64,000 bases of DNA from Ophiodon elongatus. Its lineage: Eukaryota > Chordata > Actinopteri > Perciformes > Hexagrammidae. The notes beneath the pieces are model-generated. The model saw only the letters and a program-made list of their open reading frames with translations, had not been told where the DNA came from and did not search any database. This document shows, piece by piece, positions 1-22,702 of this stretch (its first letter is position 1; the number at the start of each line of letters is the position of its first letter). The position numbers and the translations under genes are program-made. The DNA is taken from NCBI GenBank assembly GCA_016806645.1, contig JACSYO010002131.1, positions 2,501 through 66,500 on the forward strand, written 5' to 3'.

Positions 1-348
1 TAAGATTAAAGGAAATGATCATATGACTGAGCCGCAGAATCTGATTTAGATAAGCCCTCAAAACCTGGAACAAACACCTTATGGTCAGTTTAATAACTGG
101 AGAGCGTAGATTGACTGTTCCCACTCTGACATTTGTTGACGAACAGCATCTGATGCAGCCTCTCATCGAATATTTACATCTCAGAAGGTAGCATACATTT
201 TATAAGAAAAAGAAAGGAAAGAGCGGCAAAAAGCATGCTATATGAATGTATGGTATGAATGGGGTGTTTTTTGGGAACAAAATAAGTGTGTGTGTGTTTT
301 CTTTGAGATGAGGAGAGCCTGGTGAAAAATGTGTGTGCGTTGGGTATC

Positions 349-373
349 GTGTGTGTGTGTGTGTGTGTGTGTG
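349..373. repeat. (GT)n microsatellite
   Basis: Uninterrupted GT dinucleotides are seen directly. The surrounding 1-540 shows no recognisable gene and is probably intronic to the TOX4 gene, whose first visible exon is downstream. Confidence 0.9.
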
Positions 374-540
374 AAACGTGGTCACTAATGTGTTCCAGCT
401 GTGTGTGAAAAACTGCAGAGGAGGAGAATATATATGTTTAAAGTTAAAAGATAAAACACATTGTGATTGAATGAACGTGTATATATAGGTTGTGATTTGA
501 GACCGGGACATTTAATAACCTGTAAAGACAGATATTTTGT

Positions 541-661
541 TAAACAATGAGCTTCTTTTGAGAGGATGTAATGAAATAAACAAGTTGGTAAATAAACATG
601 AGCTTCTTTTGAGAGGACGTAATGAAATAAATGAGTTATTAAATAAACATGAACTCTTCTT
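541..661. repeat. 51-bp tandem repeat, about 2.3 copies
   Basis: The phrase TGAGCTTCTTTTGAGAGG begins at 548 and again at 599. A degraded third start is at 650, giving a 51-bp period. Each unit contains AATGAAATAAA. No coding potential is evident. Confidence 0.8.
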
Positions 662-699
662 AAAAGGGACTCCGATGGCCTGAATGGATTCAGACACTT

Positions 700-1371
700 C
701 AAACATGAAAAATACGAATGGTCTGAAGGACTCTGAACGTGGACTGGCGATACAATATCCAGATTCAAGACGTCATCGATACTACAACTGAGAGTCAAGG
801 CTGCTGGGGAACTGCAGTGTTATACATTCTTATGTCTTCTCTTATATGTTACATTAGCAATATTAAAAATGAATTTTCTTCTTTATGTATTAATTGCTTG
901 GGAAGTGATGTTTTCTGTTACTGGGTAAATATAATGGGACCTCGGATGTTTTCTTTTTCTCGATGTTTAGGGACAGTGGGGTAGGCAGGGAAAAGGTTCA
1001 TTGAAAGGTGCGATGGGTCGACCAGCCTGACTTTGGACATTGTTTTGTTTTGATTTGCTGAGCGTGCCATATGTATTTGCTTAAGTCATTTCCTTATACA
1101 ATTTGCTAAAATTCCTCATTTCAGTGGTATGGGGTACTATGCATGGTTGCCTTGGCAGAGGGACCGTGAGGGAATTTTCCTGTCTACATTGTTTAATGGA
1201 TATTTCAAGAAAGATAGCTGCCTGCCTCACTTTTTATATACTCCATACAGTTGCTATAATTGTTAAAATTATGCCGTAGGACGGGTTGTTATTTTTGTCA
1301 TGATTATACACCTGTATGTTTTCTTCTTTTGTTTTTTGTCGAGACTTTGTTTAGTCTCGAAGGGGGGAATA
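700..1371 (+). mobile_element. Remnant of LTR-retroelement internal region with polypurine tract
   Basis: This stretch ends in a polypurine tract (1359-1371, GAAGGGGGGAATA) that abuts the TG of the LTR at 1372. That is the arrangement expected for the 3' end of an LTR retroelement on the + strand. It contains only short interrupted reading frames, the longest about 81 codons from 739. I do not recognise a retroviral domain in them. The left boundary is not visible, so the start is approximate. Confidence 0.5.
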
Positions 1372-1811
1372 TGTAGTGTATTTTGCTCTCATAACGCATG
1401 AAGCTAGCATACGTGAAGGGGCTCGTAGGTTTAGAATGTGGGATCTATCGCTGTTGTTACACATGTGGTACTCGTTAGGTACCCCCTCTAAAGAATGCTC
1501 TTTGACCTTGAGGATGAAGGAGTGTGTATGCCTATGTCCGAAACATGTCTTTCATTGGGGGCCCTGGTTATGACGTCATTTTATCCTCAAGTCTGGGGCG
1601 TAAACAACATCCATATATAAGTGATCGGGGGAGAGCCCCGACAGGAGAGTTCTGTTAGATTTTGGGACTCTCCGGGCGTTCATGACGCCCGTCTTGACAT
1701 ATACATATGTTGCTTGTTTGTAATAAACTTTATTATACCGGCAAGAACAGTGTCCGCGGAGATATTCCTTCATCATCACTTCAACGTCACTGTCGCTTGA
1801 AATATACGACA
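1372..1811 (+). mobile_element. 3' or near-solo LTR, about 440 bp
   Basis: The segment begins TGTAGTG directly after a polypurine tract and ends ACGACA, giving TG...CA ends. Inside are a perfect CRE (TGACGTCA, 1571-1578), a TATA box (TATATAA, 1614-1620) and a polyadenylation signal (AATAAA, 1722-1727) in the order U3 then R. This order supports an LTR in + orientation. No primer-binding site follows 1811, so it is not a 5' LTR. The superfamily (Gypsy/ERV type) cannot be fixed without pol sequence. It lies about 630 bp upstream of the first visible TOX4 exon. Confidence 0.75.
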
Positions 1812-1883
1812 ATTCCAAATTGTGTGTTTAAGAAAACTGTAATGACCGACTTTCGTCTCAACGTTTTTGTGGCTCACAAACTT

Positions 1884-2443
1884 GTTTTTTCTTCCTTCCC
1901 TTCTTCTCTTGCTCTTCTTCTTCTTCTTCTTCTTCTTCTTCTTCTTCTTCTTCTTCTTCTCCTCCTCTCGCCTTCTTCTTCTTCTCCTCCTCCTTCTCCT
2001 CTCATCTTCTTCTTCTTCTTCTTCTTCTCCTCCTACTCTCGTATCCTTCTCCTCCTACTCTCGTATCCTTCCCCTCCTTCTTCTCATTCTCCTTCCCCTC
2101 CTTCTCCATCTTCTTCTTCTCCTCCTCCTTCTCCTCTCATCTTCTTCTCCTTCTTCTTCTTCTTCTCCTCCTCCTCCTCCTCTCGCCTTCATCTTCTTCT
2201 TCTTCTTCTTCTTCTCTCTTCTTCTTCTTCTTCTCCTCCTTCTCCTCTCATCTTCTTCTCCTTCTTCTTCTTCTCCTTTCATCTTCTTCTTCTTCTTCTT
2301 CTTCATCTTCCTTTTCCTCCTCCTTCTCCTCCTCTTTCTTTTTTTTCTCTTCCTCCTCCTCTTCCTCTTCCTCTTCCTCCTCCTCTTCCTCCTCCTCCTC
2401 CTCTTCCTCTCCTCTCCTCTCATCTCCTCCTCCTCCCCCCCAG
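1884..2443. repeat. Long polypyrimidine (CTT/CTC)n tract
   Basis: About 550 bp of nearly pure pyrimidines (CTT, CTC and TCC triplets) run straight into the CAG acceptor of a TOX4 exon at 2441-2443. The apparent leucine/serine-rich and arginine-rich reading frames here are artefacts of the repeat. A homopurine-homopyrimidine run of this length can form triplex DNA (general knowledge) and serves as an oversized polypyrimidine tract. Confidence 0.9.
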
Positions 2444-5186
2444 ACGTTCCACACCCCCAGCCTTGGCGATGAGGAGTTCGAGATACCCCCCATCTCGTTG
2501 GATCCGGACTCGGCCCTCACCGTGTCCGATGTGGTCTCCCATTTCGGGGAGCTGTCGGACACGGGCCCCTCCGACAGCGTGGTCGTCCCCGGCAACGCCG
2601 TGGTCGAAGGGGACGACCCGTCCTTCGCCTCCACCTTCGTCAACGCCCCCTCACAGGGCCTGGAGCACCTGAGTCTGGGCGTCATCACCCAGTCCGGAGG
2701 CAGCGCTCTGCTGGGCTCGTCCCTGGGAATGGTGAGGAGGCGTCTGAGCGGTCGCGTCTCGGGAATCAAACGCCGGTTCCACTCACCCACATTTCTGTTT
2801 CCGCCCCCCCCCCCTAGGATCTCGGCCATCCCATCGGCTCTCAGTTCAGCAGCTCGTCCCCGGTGACCATCGACGTCCCGCTCGGCGACATGAGCCAGGG
2901 CCTGCTGGGGTCCAGCCAGCTGACCACCATCGACCAATCAGAGCTCAGCGCTCAGCTGGGGCTCGGCTTGGGGGGCGGGAACATGTTGCAGCGCCCTCAG
3001 TCGCCCGACAACCCTCTGTCGGCCACGGCGTCGCCCACCAGCTCGCTCCAGGATGACGACATGGACGACTTCAGAAGGGTGAGTTTTAAAACCTCAGTTT
3101 TAAGGTCACGTCCAGTTTTTGTGTTTTGATTAATGCTCAAAAAAAAAATCACAAATATTTTATATTGTCAAGAAATATCTAAGTTTTCAGGTACTTTAAG
3201 ATGCCGTTTGATTAAAATGGCACAATTTGAGCAATTTGCATAAAAAATCTCACTCCTTTTTTTTCTACATTCATCAAATCTGTGGAAGTTAATAACTGAC
3301 TTGACTTCTTTTTTTTTTTTTGTACATTTGAAACAAATATAGAATTCAAATTAAGCTTAATTGCGACATAATTATCCAACAAACCTAAAAAACAACAAAA
3401 AATCTGACAAAATAATATAAAAATAAATAAATGATTTATTTAAAAACAAAATATATATTTTTTTTAATTGCTGGACATAACACCAACATTGTTGAATTAT
3501 GATAAATATGTATGAATGTAAACTCCTCCTTTCTTTTGTTGTTCTTCCTGACGCTGTACCTTTTTCTGTGCTTTAAAAGTCGAATACATGTTCAGATTAA
3601 ATAACAAGAATTTGCACATACTAAGTGTACCATTGCTCTCCTTTTGAAAACGCATGCACGTCCAGCACAGATGCTTTAGATTGTTTATTTACTCCACCCA
3701 TAAAGGGACTCTTCCGTTTACCTGAGAAACTCAAAACCACCAAAATAGGAGCTCCTTGGTTTCCGCTGACGAAGACGACTTCAAAATACAAATTTGTCAA
3801 ATCCCAAACTGAATTTAAAATCTAAAACCGATCGATTCCTGGAAGGTGTTTTCTTGTCACGTGAGCAGGTTTTTGAAAAAGGAGAAAAACATTTGTAAAT
3901 GTGTCCTTGACCCTAACGTGCCCCCCCCCCCCTTCCTCTCCCCCCCCCCCCTCCTCTCCCCCCTCGGTCAGAGCGTCCTGGTGGAGTCTCCCGTCTCTCT
4001 GGCCGTCTCCCCCGGAGTCATCTCCCTCGACCCCTCCCTGTCCGACTCCCTGCTCTCCGCCCCGACCTCCAGCGTCTTGCCAGCCGCCCAGCAGAAAGCG
4101 GGAGGCAAGGCGGGGAAGGCGGGGAAGACGGGGAAGGCGGGGAAGCCCAACAAAGACCCCAACGAGCCTCAGAAACCGGTGTCGGCCTACGCTTTGTTCT
4201 TCAGGGACACGCAGGCGGCCATTAAGGGACAAAACCCCAACGCCACGTTTGGAGAAGTGTCTAAGATAGTGGCGTCCATGTGGGACAGCCTGGGGGAGGA
4301 GCAGAAACAGGTGAGAGGACACGCCCCTTCACTGATCCCTCACTGGGACTCGGGGTAGGTTGGGCTCCGCTCGAGGGAAATGTGATTTTATTTATTCATG
4401 TTTCTTCTTCAGGTTTACAAGAGGAAAAACGAAGCGGCTAAGAAGGATTACTTGAAGGCGCTGGCAGAGTACAGAGCCGGCCAGAACTCTCAGGTGAGTG
4501 GCTCCGATGGTAGAAGCGCCCCCTCGCCCCCTCACCCCCTGACCCACTGACCCCCTCACCCCTTCACCCCCTCACCCCCTCACCTCCTGACCCCCTGACC
4601 CCCTCACCCACTCGCCCCCTAAGCCCCTGACCCGCTCACCCCCTGACCCCCTCACCCCCTCACCCCCTGACCCCCTCACCCCCTGACCCCCTCACCCCCT
4701 CACCCCCCTAACCCTCGCCCCTAACCCCGCCCCCTAACCCTCGCCCCTAACCCCTGACCCCTGACCCCTCACCCCTGACCCCCTCCCCCTCACCCCTGAC
4801 CCCCTCACCCCCTCACCCCCTAACCCCCTGACCCCCTCACCCCCTCACCCCCTGACCCCCTGACACCCTGACCCCCTCACCCCCCTAGTAAGCAGGTAGT
4901 AAACCGGATAATACACGGATAGTACACGGATAATACATGGATAATACATGGATAGTACACAGATGATACACGGATAATACACGGATAGTACACCGGATAG
5001 TAAACAGGTAGTACACGGATAATACATGGATAGCACATGGATAATACACCGGTATTACATCACCGTCACTTACATCGCCCCGCCCTGTTTTCTGTTTTTA
5101 AATATAAGTAAAATTATATTTTTTAAATATAATTAAAATAAATATAAGTAAAATTATAAATATAAATATCTATATATAGATATAGA

Positions 5187-5239
<53 letters not shown>

Positions 5240-7160
5240 TAACAGCCAATAATCTGTATTTATGCCGACTAATGTTCCACATTGTGAAGTCAGAGGTGCT
5301 TATTTTATTGCGACGGTTTCCAATAAACCACAGAATGCAGTAAAACTCTAAACATCATATAATCATATAATCATATAATCATATAATCATATAATCATAT
5401 AACGACTCTTGTACGTCTTCATTGTGTCCAACCGTCCTCTCTCCAGGCCCCCATTGAAGTCATGGACACCTCCCCGTCGCCCCCACCTCCAGCCCTGGGT
5501 CCCGTTGTCATGGCCACGCACGCCTCCACCCTCGCCGCTCGCTCCACCAGGTCGCAGCACTACAACCCCGAGGAGAACACCATCACCAACATCTGCACCT
5601 CCAACATCATCCTGGACCTGCCGCAGGTCACCACGCGCTCCCGCACCGGCGCCAACAAACCCCAACCGCCGCCGCCCGCCCCCGCCCTGCCGAACCCGCC
5701 CACCGTCGCCAAGATCATCATCAAGCAGATGCAGCTGCCCTCCGGCGCCGTGTCGGTCATGGCGACGGCCGCCTCCTCCTCCTCCTCCTCCTCCTCCTCC
5801 TCGCCGCGCCAGCCGCCGCCGCTGCAGCAGATGCAGAGCACCTCTCTCCCGCCTCGGCTGCAGCAGATGGTGCACGCCCAGGCTCCGCCCCCTCTGCAGG
5901 CCAAACCACGGGGCGGAGGCGCGGCGGCCGCCACGGCGCCACCGCCGCTGCAGATCAAGGTCGTCCCGTCGTCGCGGCAGGCGGATTCCATCATCGTGAC
6001 GTCGGCCGGCGAGGCGCCCGCGTCGGCGTCCGCCTCGGGTCTGGCGATGGAGGTGGGGCAGTCGGCGGATGTGGTGGCGGGAGGAGAGGAGGTGGCGGAG
6101 GCGGAGGAAGGGGTGAGCTCCGCTACGCAGACCTGAGCTGCGTGTTTTTGACCTCATGACGGTTCGATTGATCCCATTTTTAAATATTCATTTAAAATAT
6201 TCATTTGTTTTGCTCTCCCAGATGGAGGTAGAGGTGAACGTCGCCCCCGTCCCGGCGAGCGTGACTCCCGCCGCCAGCCGCAACATCTGTGTGCGCGCCG
6301 GTTGCACGAGGCCGGCTGTGGAGAGCCAAGACTGGGACAAAGAGTACTGCAGCAACGAGTGTGTAGCCACACACTGCAGGTGTGTTCACAGAGAACCTGG
6401 GCCCGAGAGCTTTGTGACCTCAGTTTAGATTATCAGAGTTCCTGAAGAGGAAAGTGTCTTTGTGTGTCTGTTCAGCTGAGATGATACTCTTAATACTTAT
6501 TACTCTATTGTTTTATTTTATTAATTTGTAATCTTCGATCAATCTCCGGGACAATACTTATTTACTCAATTAATAAAGTTCAAATTTATGTTATTTTAAA
6601 TTATGTTATTTTATTTTATCTTATCTTAAATTATTTTTATTTTATTTTATCTTAAATTATTTTATCTTATCTTATCTTAAATTATCTTATTTTGTCTTAA
6701 ATTATTTTATTTTATCTTAAACTATTTTATTTTATCTTATCTTAAATTATCTTATTTTATCTTAAATTATTTTAAATTATCGTATTTTATCTCATTTTAG
6801 ATTATTTTAAATTCTCTTAAATCCTCTTATTTTAAATTGTCTCATCTTAAATTATTTTTAAATTATCTTAAATTAAATTCTCTGAAATTTTCTAATCTTA
6901 AATTATTTTAAATCTCATTTTAAATAATCTCATTTTAAATAAACTTTTGGTTTTATCTTAAATTATCCTACCGTATCTCTTTTCTTTTATATTAATTGGT
7001 GAATTGTTCGGTCTATACTCTCTTTTTCAGGTACATCTTGTTCATAAATTGAGTGAAGTATGGTGTAAATAATCTCTTTCTTGTGCGTTGTCTCCTCCAC
7101 AGAGACGTGTTCATGGCCTGGTGCGCCATCCGGGGGCAGAACTCCACCACCGTCACATAA
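2444..7160 (+). CDS. tox4: TOX4, TOX high mobility group box family member 4 (5' exons missing)
   Basis: A nuclear HMG-box protein; in mammals it is known as a subunit of the PTW/PP1 phosphatase complex. Visible coding exons are 2444-2731, 2818-3078, 3972-4310, 4413-4493, 5447-6112, 6222-6379 and 7103-7160, all GT-AG and in phase. The first visible exon starts TFHTPSLGDEEFEIPP, which in TOX4 lies about 25 residues in, so the initiator exon is left of the window. The acidic activation-type region spans the first two exons. The HMG box starts at DPNEPQKPVSAYALFF in exon 3 and ends in exon 4. The large fifth exon is rich in Pro/Gln and poly-Ser with PPPLQ repeats, as in other TOX4 proteins. The C-terminus carries the cysteine-containing DWDKEYCSNEC and HCRDVFMAW, diagnostic of TOX4. 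The basic linker before the HMG box is replaced by a Gly-Lys repeat. Identification is very secure; exact exon ends are predicted. Confidence 0.96.
4516..4886. repeat. C-rich minisatellite (CCCCCTGA/CCCCCTCA)n in TOX4 intron
   Basis: About 370 bp of CCCCCTGAC and CCCCCTCAC variants with some CCCCTAA units. The minus strand is therefore a long array of GGGGG runs separated by 3-4 bases. The array starts about 20 bp after the donor at 4494. Confidence 0.9.
4895..5058. repeat. 11-bp minisatellite (GGATAATACAC-like)
   Basis: Repeated variants of GGATAATACAC and GGATAGTACAC directly follow the C-rich array in the same TOX4 intron. The short reading frame rich in Tyr/Pro on the minus strand is a repeat artefact. 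Confidence 0.8.
5165..5402. repeat. (AT)n tract and 8-bp AATCATAT repeat
   Basis: A TA/AT microsatellite occupies about 5165-5235. A perfect run of AATCATAT units occupies about 5356-5402, ending 45 bp before the acceptor of the large TOX4 exon. Confidence 0.85.
6520..6960. repeat. AT-rich degenerate repeat (TTATTTTATCTTAAAT)n in the last TOX4 intron
   Basis: More than 400 bp consist of TTTTATCTTAAATTA variants with no coding potential. It fills most of the intron between 6379 and 7103. Confidence 0.8.
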
Positions 7161-8935
7161 GGAAAGGGACAAAGAGAAACACGTGACACGAACAGAGGAG
7201 GGAGTGAATGAGCGGGCTCAGGTATCGGCACATAGCGGTCTGTTTCGGTCGCGTCACCTCGACCATGAAAGACGAGGCAGTCGCGGGAAAAGTATTCGAA
7301 AAATCACTAATCATGTGTTTTTCTGTGATCGACACTTTGGCTCTGCACAAACGACTCTCCGGCAGAGGAAAAAAAAAAAAACTAAAAACCCGGAATGACG
7401 GCTCACAGCGAGGACACACGGATGAATCATGATACTGAAGAAAAAGGAGAAGAAGAAACTTCCAATCGATCATCTATTGTGAATCTGAAATATGGGTTTG
7501 GTAAAAAAAAAAAAAAAAAAAAAAGGAAAAAAAAAGATAATTTTATACGGATTTATGGTGTTTTTAATTGTTTTGTGCAGGAGGGGAATCATCTTGAATT
7601 AATTTTATTCATTCACAACAAAATCCACTTCATATGTGTACGCTCTTCCCTTTACTGTCACATTGGGGATTGATTAATCTGAGTGGAATCTCAGAAGCTA
7701 TTAATTGTTCTTCAGTAACGTGCGGGTGCTTTGGCGTTGAAAGAGGGGCGGGGGTCAGTGGCTACTTTTAAAGATTTAAACTATGAACGAGCGACTACCG
7801 GGCTAAGCACAAACAATCTCAAAGGGTGTTTGGAGTCGTACAAAAAGGTACATGTTTTGTGAGAATCCATCTTGAGACGACGGGGAAATGAATCTGCCAC
7901 AAGCCAAATGCAGTTTGTGGCACTTTGGGCACTTTGTGGGGGGGGGGGAGGATAAACTACCATCATGCAAAAGATTTTAATTCACACTCTGAAAACAGGT
8001 GCTAAGGTTCAGGCGAATGATAACTAACTGTTCTCCTCTCCTGCTGAAATACCCCACGACATAAGAGCTTTTTAAATATATGTGGTGCATACTTTCTCTC
8101 ATGAGGAACATTTGTGGTTAAAATTTGGTGAAAGTATTGAGATGAAATAAACACACCAGCTCTGACAACACTACTGTACGAGGGAAGGGATCAGAATATA
8201 TATGAAAAGCTTTACTTTTTAACACGTCTGTTTAATTTAAGAACTTTTTTCTTTCAGGTCTGTTGCATAATAAAGGAAGGGAATGGTTGCTTCCAAAAAA
8301 AAATCATGTTCTCAGTCAAATGAAATAATGCAGGGAACTGGTCTGGTTTATTGTAGATATCCTGGAAATGTTTTTAAATGGTGAAATAAAAATATTTTAT
8401 GTTTTAATATACATTTGGTGATGCACATTTTGGCTTCAGGATTATAGCTGGAGTGGCATTTATTTGATTTATTGTACAGCTGATAGAGGAACAATAAATA
8501 TATATATATATATATAATATACACACACACATATATACGCGTATATATATATATATGTATATATATATGTGTATACATACACATATGTGTATACATATAT
8601 ATATATATATATTTATTTTTTTGTAAATTTGTTTATGATATAACTTGCATGGAAGAAGCCATCTGTTTTGCCACTGAATATTTAAAAAAAAGACTGTTTT
8701 CATTATTTTATTGAGATATCATTATACGGTGTAAAAATTAAAACTAACAGATTATATAACATTTTTAAGTATAATTATTTTTGAGAATTTAGACGTTTTT
8801 TGTAATTAATATGTAATTTAGCAACATTAGAAATATACAGTTCACAATTCAAATATATAGGAGAACAAAGAGTACAAAAAATAATATAAAATGTCATAAA
8901 ACCTTTTTTTTATTCCCCAAAAGAAAGAAAAGGGT
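7161..8935 (+). other. TOX4 3' UTR and AT-rich intergenic DNA
   Basis: This follows the TOX4 stop codon. Candidate polyadenylation signals (AATAAA) occur at 8146-8151 and 8269-8274. A poly-A run lies at 7503-7541 and an (AT)n/(GT)n block at about 8495-8612. Short reading frames here have no recognisable product. Confidence 0.6.
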
Positions 8936-8965
8936 TGTTGCCCACGTGAGCTATAATCTCGGCAG

Positions 8966-9075
8966 TTTCTATCGCGAGATCGACGTCAGCAGAAGCATTT
9001 GATGACGATGGCGGGAAAACCCACCGTGGCGGGAAAAAAGCAGCGTGGTCAATACAAGGCAGGGGGCGCTGCTGC
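8966..9075. promoter_or_regulatory. Candidate regulatory cluster: BANP-type, E2F-type and CTCF-like motifs
   Basis: Seen in order: TATCGCGAGA at 8970-8979, one mismatch from the TCTCGCGAGA element of CpG-island promoters. Two GGCGGGAAA sites follow, starting at 9010 and 9028; this is the reverse complement of the E2F consensus TTTCCCGCC. Then AAGGCAGGGGGCGCT at 9056-9070 matches the CTCF core at most positions. The patch lies 650-760 bp upstream of the SUPT16H start codon and after the TOX4 polyadenylation signals. Function is inferred from motif match only. Confidence 0.45.
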
Positions 9076-9539
9076 TGCGCCACAGATAACATGAGAATGC
9101 GCCACAAAACCATCAAATTCAATCACAAAGTAACAAAAACAGGAAGACAGGAATTCCCCGAGATTTGAGACTTTTGTCCATCGTCTGTCTTTGTTCAGTT
9201 TTTTTTGTTTTATTTATTAGAGTCACGGGAGGAGCTTCTGTTGGGCGCCATCATGGTTTTAAACATCGTTTGTTAATTGTAGAAGCTGCTATGTGGAGGC
9301 TCGAAGGGGGAGGGAGAGGCGAAGGAAGCGAAGGAGAAAGGAAAGGAGGAGGGACCGAGGACTTAATTATAACAGATTGGTGTGTGCGTGGTTGTGAGGG
9401 TGGCGTAAAGCCAAATTACATTACATTTTAATAATTTATCGTATTTCAACCGAGTGGTCGCTCAGAAGGTTTTTTTGTGGATGTCTCCTTTTTTTCTTTT
9501 CTTTTTTTTTTTTAATACATGACTCCTTGTTATCAGGGG

Positions 9540-9727
9540 GAAAGGGCCTCATTGGGGAAAATATAAAGGAGGTAGGACCTCGACAGGCGTGGAGAGAAAG
9601 AAAGTGCGTTATTGTTAGTTGACACTCATCATCCTCATCATCATCATCTCTCCTCCTCCTCCTCATCCTCATCCGGCCTGCTTGAGAAGCGAAGCCGGGA
9701 GCTGGAGTTTGCTACAGAGGACTCGCC
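9540..9727 (+). promoter_or_regulatory. Likely SUPT16H core promoter and 5' UTR
   Basis: A weak TATA-like AAATATAAAGG lies near 9560. It is followed by a purine-rich stretch and a (CAT/CTC)-rich leader running into the GCCATGG start context at 9725-9731. No splice acceptor consistent with a separate 5' UTR exon was evident. The transcription start is not pinned by sequence alone. Confidence 0.4.
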
Positions 9728-21790
<12,063 letters not shown>

Positions 21791-21813
21791 GATGTCTCTC
21801 TCACTCACACACA

Positions 21814-21857
<44 letters not shown>

Positions 21858-21918
21858 CAAACCTAGTTGACCCTTGACCCTTCCCTCTACCCCAACTGGC
21901 TCTTTTGACTCATACCCT

Positions 21919-21953
<35 letters not shown>

Positions 21954-22075
21954 CACACGATGTGTATATAGACGTAGACGCCCCTTATTTTCGTGTCGGT
22001 CAGTGAAGTGTCATTTTGAAATGGTAAGAAAGTACCAGCAGGAGACACACACACACACACACACACACATACGGA

Positions 22076-22123
<48 letters not shown>

Positions 22124-22210
22124 TCATCCATTAGCTTGCTCCGCTTCCCCCTCCTTTCCTTCCTCATTCTCTTTTTGTTTCCACTTCCCATGTCCATCCA
22201 TCCATCAGGG

Positions 22211-22248
<38 letters not shown>

Positions 22249-22589
22249 ATGTTTAAATGGGTTTTTATTGCGAGCATTGTTTATTTTCTGTTGAAAAAGA
22301 TGAGTTTCTTAACTAATGAATAATAAAAGAACGGGCTTGACATATCCTCTGCCAAGTGTTTTTGTATAAAAACTGAGACTCTCCACCACCTCGTCTTTGT
22401 TTCACTCTCCCTGTCGTGTTTTCCTCAGTGTTTGTTAAATTGTAGTAATAAGATTGAACATTTTCTCTTTTTGAGGGGGGCAGATTCAATGATTTCTTCT
22501 TTTTTTAATGGGGTTTGTAAACTTATGCACACACACACACATACATGCACACACACACCGTCTCCCTCACCCTCGTCCTCCTCTCTGAT

Positions 22590-22621
<32 letters not shown>

Positions 22622-22702
22622 CTCTCTCGGGGGGGTTAATTCTCAGTAGATTTGTTGTTGTACTGTTAATTCTGAAAATCCTGTTTTTGTTTTTGTAATA
22701 AA
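21791..22702 (+). other. SUPT16H 3' UTR with (CA)n and (GT)n tracts and polyadenylation signals
   Basis: Long (CA)n tracts lie at about 21805-21854, 21921-21950 and 22045-22120. A (GT)n tract lies at about 22214-22246. AATAAA signals are at 22322-22327 and 22697-22702; the first directly follows an AT-rich stretch. A poly-T run is at 22590-22620. Confidence 0.65.

Noticed and set aside
1884..2443. Large leucine/serine-rich and arginine/glutamate-rich frames on both strands
   Set aside because: They are translations of a (CTT/CTC)n tract and change repeat residue in every frame; no homologue or codon structure.
5409..5999. Arg/Pro-rich overlapping frames on both strands across the large TOX4 exon
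   Set aside because: GC-rich shadow frames of the genuine TOX4 coding exon.
8495..8700. Minus-strand frames rich in Tyr/Ile/Cys
   Set aside because: (AT)n and (GT)n microsatellite translation.
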